A DNA stretch of 6,177 nt. Origin: Nitrosopumilaceae archaeon. Its GTDB lineage: Archaea; Thermoproteota; Nitrososphaeria; Nitrososphaerales; Nitrosopumilaceae. The notes beneath the pieces were generated by a model that saw only the letters and a program-made list of their open reading frames with translations, had not been told where the DNA came from and did not search any database. The translations under genes and the position numbers were made by a program. Shown here piece by piece: positions 4,673-6,177 of the stretch (positions are counted from its first letter, which is position 1; each line of letters starts with the position of its first letter). The stretch covers positions 1 through 6,177 of the forward strand of contig JAUYOQ010000033.1 in assembly GCA_030697975.1 (NCBI GenBank), in the 5' to 3' direction.

Positions 4673-5155
4673 TTGGTCACTAATTTTGTATCAAAGAAGG
4701 CAAAAATTGGAAAAAATGTAAAGATTTGGCACTTTACATATGTTGGCGACAAAACTGTAATTGGTGATAATGTCAAAATCGGCTCCCTTGCTCATATTGA
4801 CTATGATGTAAAAATTGGAGCAAATTCTATGATTGAAGGGATGGTCTACATTCCTCCAAAATCAAGAATTGGAAAAAATGTCTTTATTGGTCCTGCTGCA
4901 GCTCTAACAAACGATCCTTATCCACCAAGTCAGAAACTAGTTGGAGTTACAATCAAGGATGGTGCAATCATTGGATCACGTGCAGTCATCAAGGCAGGAG
5001 TTACAATTGGAAAAAATAGTGTTGTTGGAATGGGTGCAGTAGTTACAAAAGATGTACCAGCTGGTGTTGTGGTTTTAGGTGTTCCTGCAAAAAAAAGATA
5101 TTTGCGAGATGAATATAACAAAAAACAGAAAGGGTGGAAAACAGCTAAGATTTAA
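4673..5155 (+). CDS. Left-handed beta-helix (hexapeptide-repeat) acyltransferase, WbpD/WlbB-like
   Basis: The 160-residue protein is mostly hexapeptide repeats of the [LIV]-G-x-x-x-x type, for example KIGKNVKIWHF, VIGDNVKIGSL and VKIGANSMIEG (about 9-60), then IGKNVFIGPA (66-75) and IGSRAVIKAGVTIGKN (100-115). A loop with TNDPYPP (79-85) interrupts the helix. The end has the GVPAKKR motif (136-142) common to nucleotide-sugar N-acetyltransferases. These enzymes are trimers that move acetyl from acetyl-CoA to an amino group. WbpD/WlbB, the closest-looking members, acetylate the 3-amino group of a UDP-sugar. This fits the dehydrogenase upstream, but a serine or generic acetyltransferase remains possible. 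The start is TTG at 4673, since the upstream in-frame stop at 4664-4666 leaves no other start. It follows the Trm112-like gene by six bases. Its last 11 bases overlap the convergent membrane-protein gene. Confidence 0.87.
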   Translation: MVTNFVSKKAKIGKNVKIWHFTYVGDKTVIGDNVKIGSLAHIDYDVKIGANSMIEGMVYIPPKSRIGKNVFIGPAAALTNDPYPPSQKLVGVTIKDGAIIGSRAVIKAGVTIGKNSVVGMGAVVTKDVPAGVVVLGVPAKKRYLRDEYNKKQKGWKTAKI

Positions 5156-5163
5156 GCTGTTTT
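5138..5163. terminator. Bidirectional hairpin terminator in the overlap of two convergent operons
   Basis: AAAACAGCT (5138-5146) is the exact inverse complement of AGCTGTTTT (5155-5163): nine pairs around an eight-base loop. Because it ends in A and T runs on its two sides, it reads as a stem closing with Us on either strand (T run 5160-5164 on plus). It spans the stop codons of both the plus-strand acyltransferase (5153-5155) and the minus-strand membrane protein (5145-5147). That is the expected place for shared termination. Archaeal termination depends mainly on the U run, so the stem itself may matter less. Confidence 0.6.
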
Positions 5164-5378
5164 TGAAATGTCCAGTTCTTTATCACTGATAAAGTAAAGA
5201 TCCAGGCGGTAACAAGCAAAAGTGCAATTGCAACTTTGATACCAGAGTTTAGTATTGGATCTAAATCAACAGATCCACCAAAAGAAAACGGTCCTAGTAT
5301 TATGACTATCAGACCACCACCAGCTAGGATCAATAGCCACATTACAAACACAAATGCGTAAACTGGCCCTGCTATCAT
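5145..5378 (-). CDS. Small two-helix membrane protein of unknown function
   Basis: The 77-residue protein has two strongly hydrophobic segments, about residues 6-28 (YAFVFVMWLLILAGGGLIVI) and 46-66 (IKVAIALLLVTAWIFTLSVI). They are joined by a short loop with acidic residues (SVDLDPIL), and a lysine-containing tail (KNWTFQKQLKS) follows. By the positive-inside rule the C-terminus should be cytoplasmic, making a helical hairpin. No known domain is recognised. The ATG at 5378 overlaps the stop of the upstream transferase gene as ATGA, so the two are probably co-translated. The protein may therefore be an accessory subunit of that membrane enzyme. The 3' end runs 11 bases into the convergent acyltransferase gene. 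The hydrophobic pattern and tight coupling make it credible as a real gene despite its size. Confidence 0.75.
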   Translation of the reverse strand: MIAGPVYAFVFVMWLLILAGGGLIVIILGPFSFGGSVDLDPILNSGIKVAIALLLVTAWIFTLSVIKNWTFQKQLKS

Positions 5379-6177
5379 ATTCGTACACCCATCAAAAAAG
5401 CAGTAATCACAGCCAAGGCACCAGAAAAAATCGCTAGTCTAAATATTACAAATCCAATTTCCTTTTCAGTCAGTGGTTTTCCTGCAACAATTAATCTAAC
5501 AATGGTGATGGGTGCATCTTTATCATGTGTGGCTCCAAGCTTGTAATCATCTGAAAGAAAAGTAGGATTTTTTATCTGTCTGTGTTCTACGATTTTTTTC
5601 ATGCTACTTAAAAACAAAAACGAGTTCATTATTGCCGGAAGAAGTGCTACTGCTGCAATTACTTCCACATGGCCAACAATTGCTATAGATCCATATGTTG
5701 CACCAAAAACTAGTACGCCTGAATCTCCAGGGAAAATTCTGCTTGGAAACTTGTGATATTTGTAAAATGCGAGTGAGACAAAGCCCAGTGCTAAGCTTGC
5801 AATTGCAATCTCGTAATTTTGCATTACAAACAATGCGGCGCTTAGTGCAAAGCTTGCAATTGATGTAAAACCACTTGCAATTCCATTTAAAACATCAATT
5901 GAGTTTATTGTATTTCCTGTAATTGGAATCATGAAAATCACAAGACCAATATACAAAATTGGAATTTTTACAGAACCAAATAGTGGAAATGCCAAGCCTG
6001 GATCGTATGCACCAAGCAAAAGAATTGGTATTGCACAAAACGCAAGTGCTACAGGTTTGAACCATCCGCCCATAACTCGTCTGTCGTCAACTATTCCAAC
6101 ACAAAATGCAAGTGATGATGTTATCACAATAGCTAAAATATGAATCGACGGAAAGAATACATAAAGTACAAGCTCTG
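5375..6177 (-). CDS. GlcNAc-1-phosphate transferase-like membrane enzyme (MraY/Alg7/AglH family, GT4), 5' end outside the window
   Basis: This integral membrane protein should transfer a sugar-1-phosphate from a UDP-sugar to a polyprenyl (dolichyl) phosphate on the cytoplasmic face. That is the first step of archaeal N-glycan or other surface glycan assembly. About 266 residues are visible. The family's catalytic landmarks come in order: VGIVDDRR (26-33, the Asp-Asp motif), TGNTINSIDVLNG (86-98, matching the N-x-x-N-x-x-D/A-G-x-x-G motif) and FPGDSGVL (148-155, the G-D-[VTS]-G motif). A lysine/histidine-containing loop with HRQIKNP (198-204) follows. Hydrophobic helices fill the gaps. The frame has no stop up to the right edge. 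The internal GTG at 6127 is not a credible start, because a hydrophobic helix continues upstream of it. Roughly 50-100 N-terminal residues are therefore missing. The gene ends in an ATGA overlap with the small membrane protein. MraY/Alg7-like homology is clear, but the exact sugar is inferred. Confidence 0.85.
   Translation of the reverse strand, partial: ELVLYVFFPSIHILAIVITSSLAFCVGIVDDRRVMGGWFKPVALAFCAIPILLLGAYDPGLAFPLFGSVKIPILYIGLVIFMIPITGNTINSIDVLNGIASGFTSIASFALSAALFVMQNYEIAIASLALGFVSLAFYKYHKFPSRIFPGDSGVLVFGATYGSIAIVGHVEVIAAVALLPAIMNSFLFLSSMKKIVEHRQIKNPTFLSDDYKLGATHDKDAPITIVRLIVAGKPLTEKEIGFVIFRLAIFSGALAVITAFLMGVRI

Noticed and set aside
4706..5017. Three identical 12-base copies of ATTGGAAAAAAT (4706-4717, 4868-4879, 5006-5017)
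   Set aside because: They encode the IGKN turns of the hexapeptide repeats in the acyltransferase, in frame and at multiples of three bases. Protein repetition plus A-rich codon use explains them.
5931..6143. A plus-strand open frame of 70 codons at the right end
   Set aside because: It lies wholly antisense to the catalytic part of the sugar-phosphate transferase, which has clear family motifs. The protein has no recognisable features.
1..6177. Mobile element, CRISPR array, phage or defence system
   Set aside because: No transposase, integrase, regular repeat-spacer pattern, terminal inverted repeats with target duplication, or known defence domain was seen on either strand, despite the two tRNAs being possible integration sites.

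Overview
The window looks like a piece of an archaeal chromosome, most probably from an ammonia-oxidising-type thaumarchaeon (Nitrososphaerota, Nitrosopumilus-like). The reasons are an A+T-rich base composition, the start of an Alba chromatin gene, tRNA genes without encoded CCA, TATA boxes about 24-28 bases before start codons or tRNA 5' ends (leaderless promoters), TTG and GTG starts, and an Alg7/MraY-type sugar-phosphate transferase. The lineage is inferred from gene content and style, not from a marker-gene comparison.

Layout, left to right. Bases 1-48 (minus) hold the first 16 codons of an Alba gene. It diverges from a HEAT-repeat gene (158-709, plus) across a 109-base spacer that carries TATA-like elements. 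The HEAT gene meets a ferredoxin-NADP(+) reductase-like flavoprotein (712-1551, minus) tail to tail, only two bases apart. A 129-base spacer follows, with the flavoprotein's TATA box and a perfect hairpin. Next come tRNA-Ala(GGC) at 1681-1754 and tRNA-Pro(CGG) at 1800-1873. A nucleotidyltransferase of unknown substrate lies at 1920-2522.

From about 2552 to 5155 (plus) there is a tight operon: branched-chain-type aminotransferase (ilvE), Gfo/Idh/MocA sugar dehydrogenase, Trm112-like zinc protein and left-handed-beta-helix acyltransferase. The gaps are 1 base, a 4-base overlap and 6 bases. The dehydrogenase and acyltransferase resemble the WbpB/WbpD-type pair that, with a sugar aminotransferase, makes 3-acetamido sugar nucleotides. 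A second operon arrives on the minus strand: a GlcNAc-1-phosphate-transferase-like membrane enzyme (cut by the right edge), then a 77-residue two-helix membrane protein. The two operons overlap by 11 bases, and that overlap sits inside a symmetrical hairpin with flanking T/A runs.

The right half therefore looks like a cell-surface glycan region: one operon could modify a nucleotide sugar and the other load a sugar phosphate onto a lipid carrier, for example for S-layer protein N-glycosylation. The left half is housekeeping. No mobile element, CRISPR array, phage gene or rRNA was seen, and no stretch above 300 bases lacks a gene.
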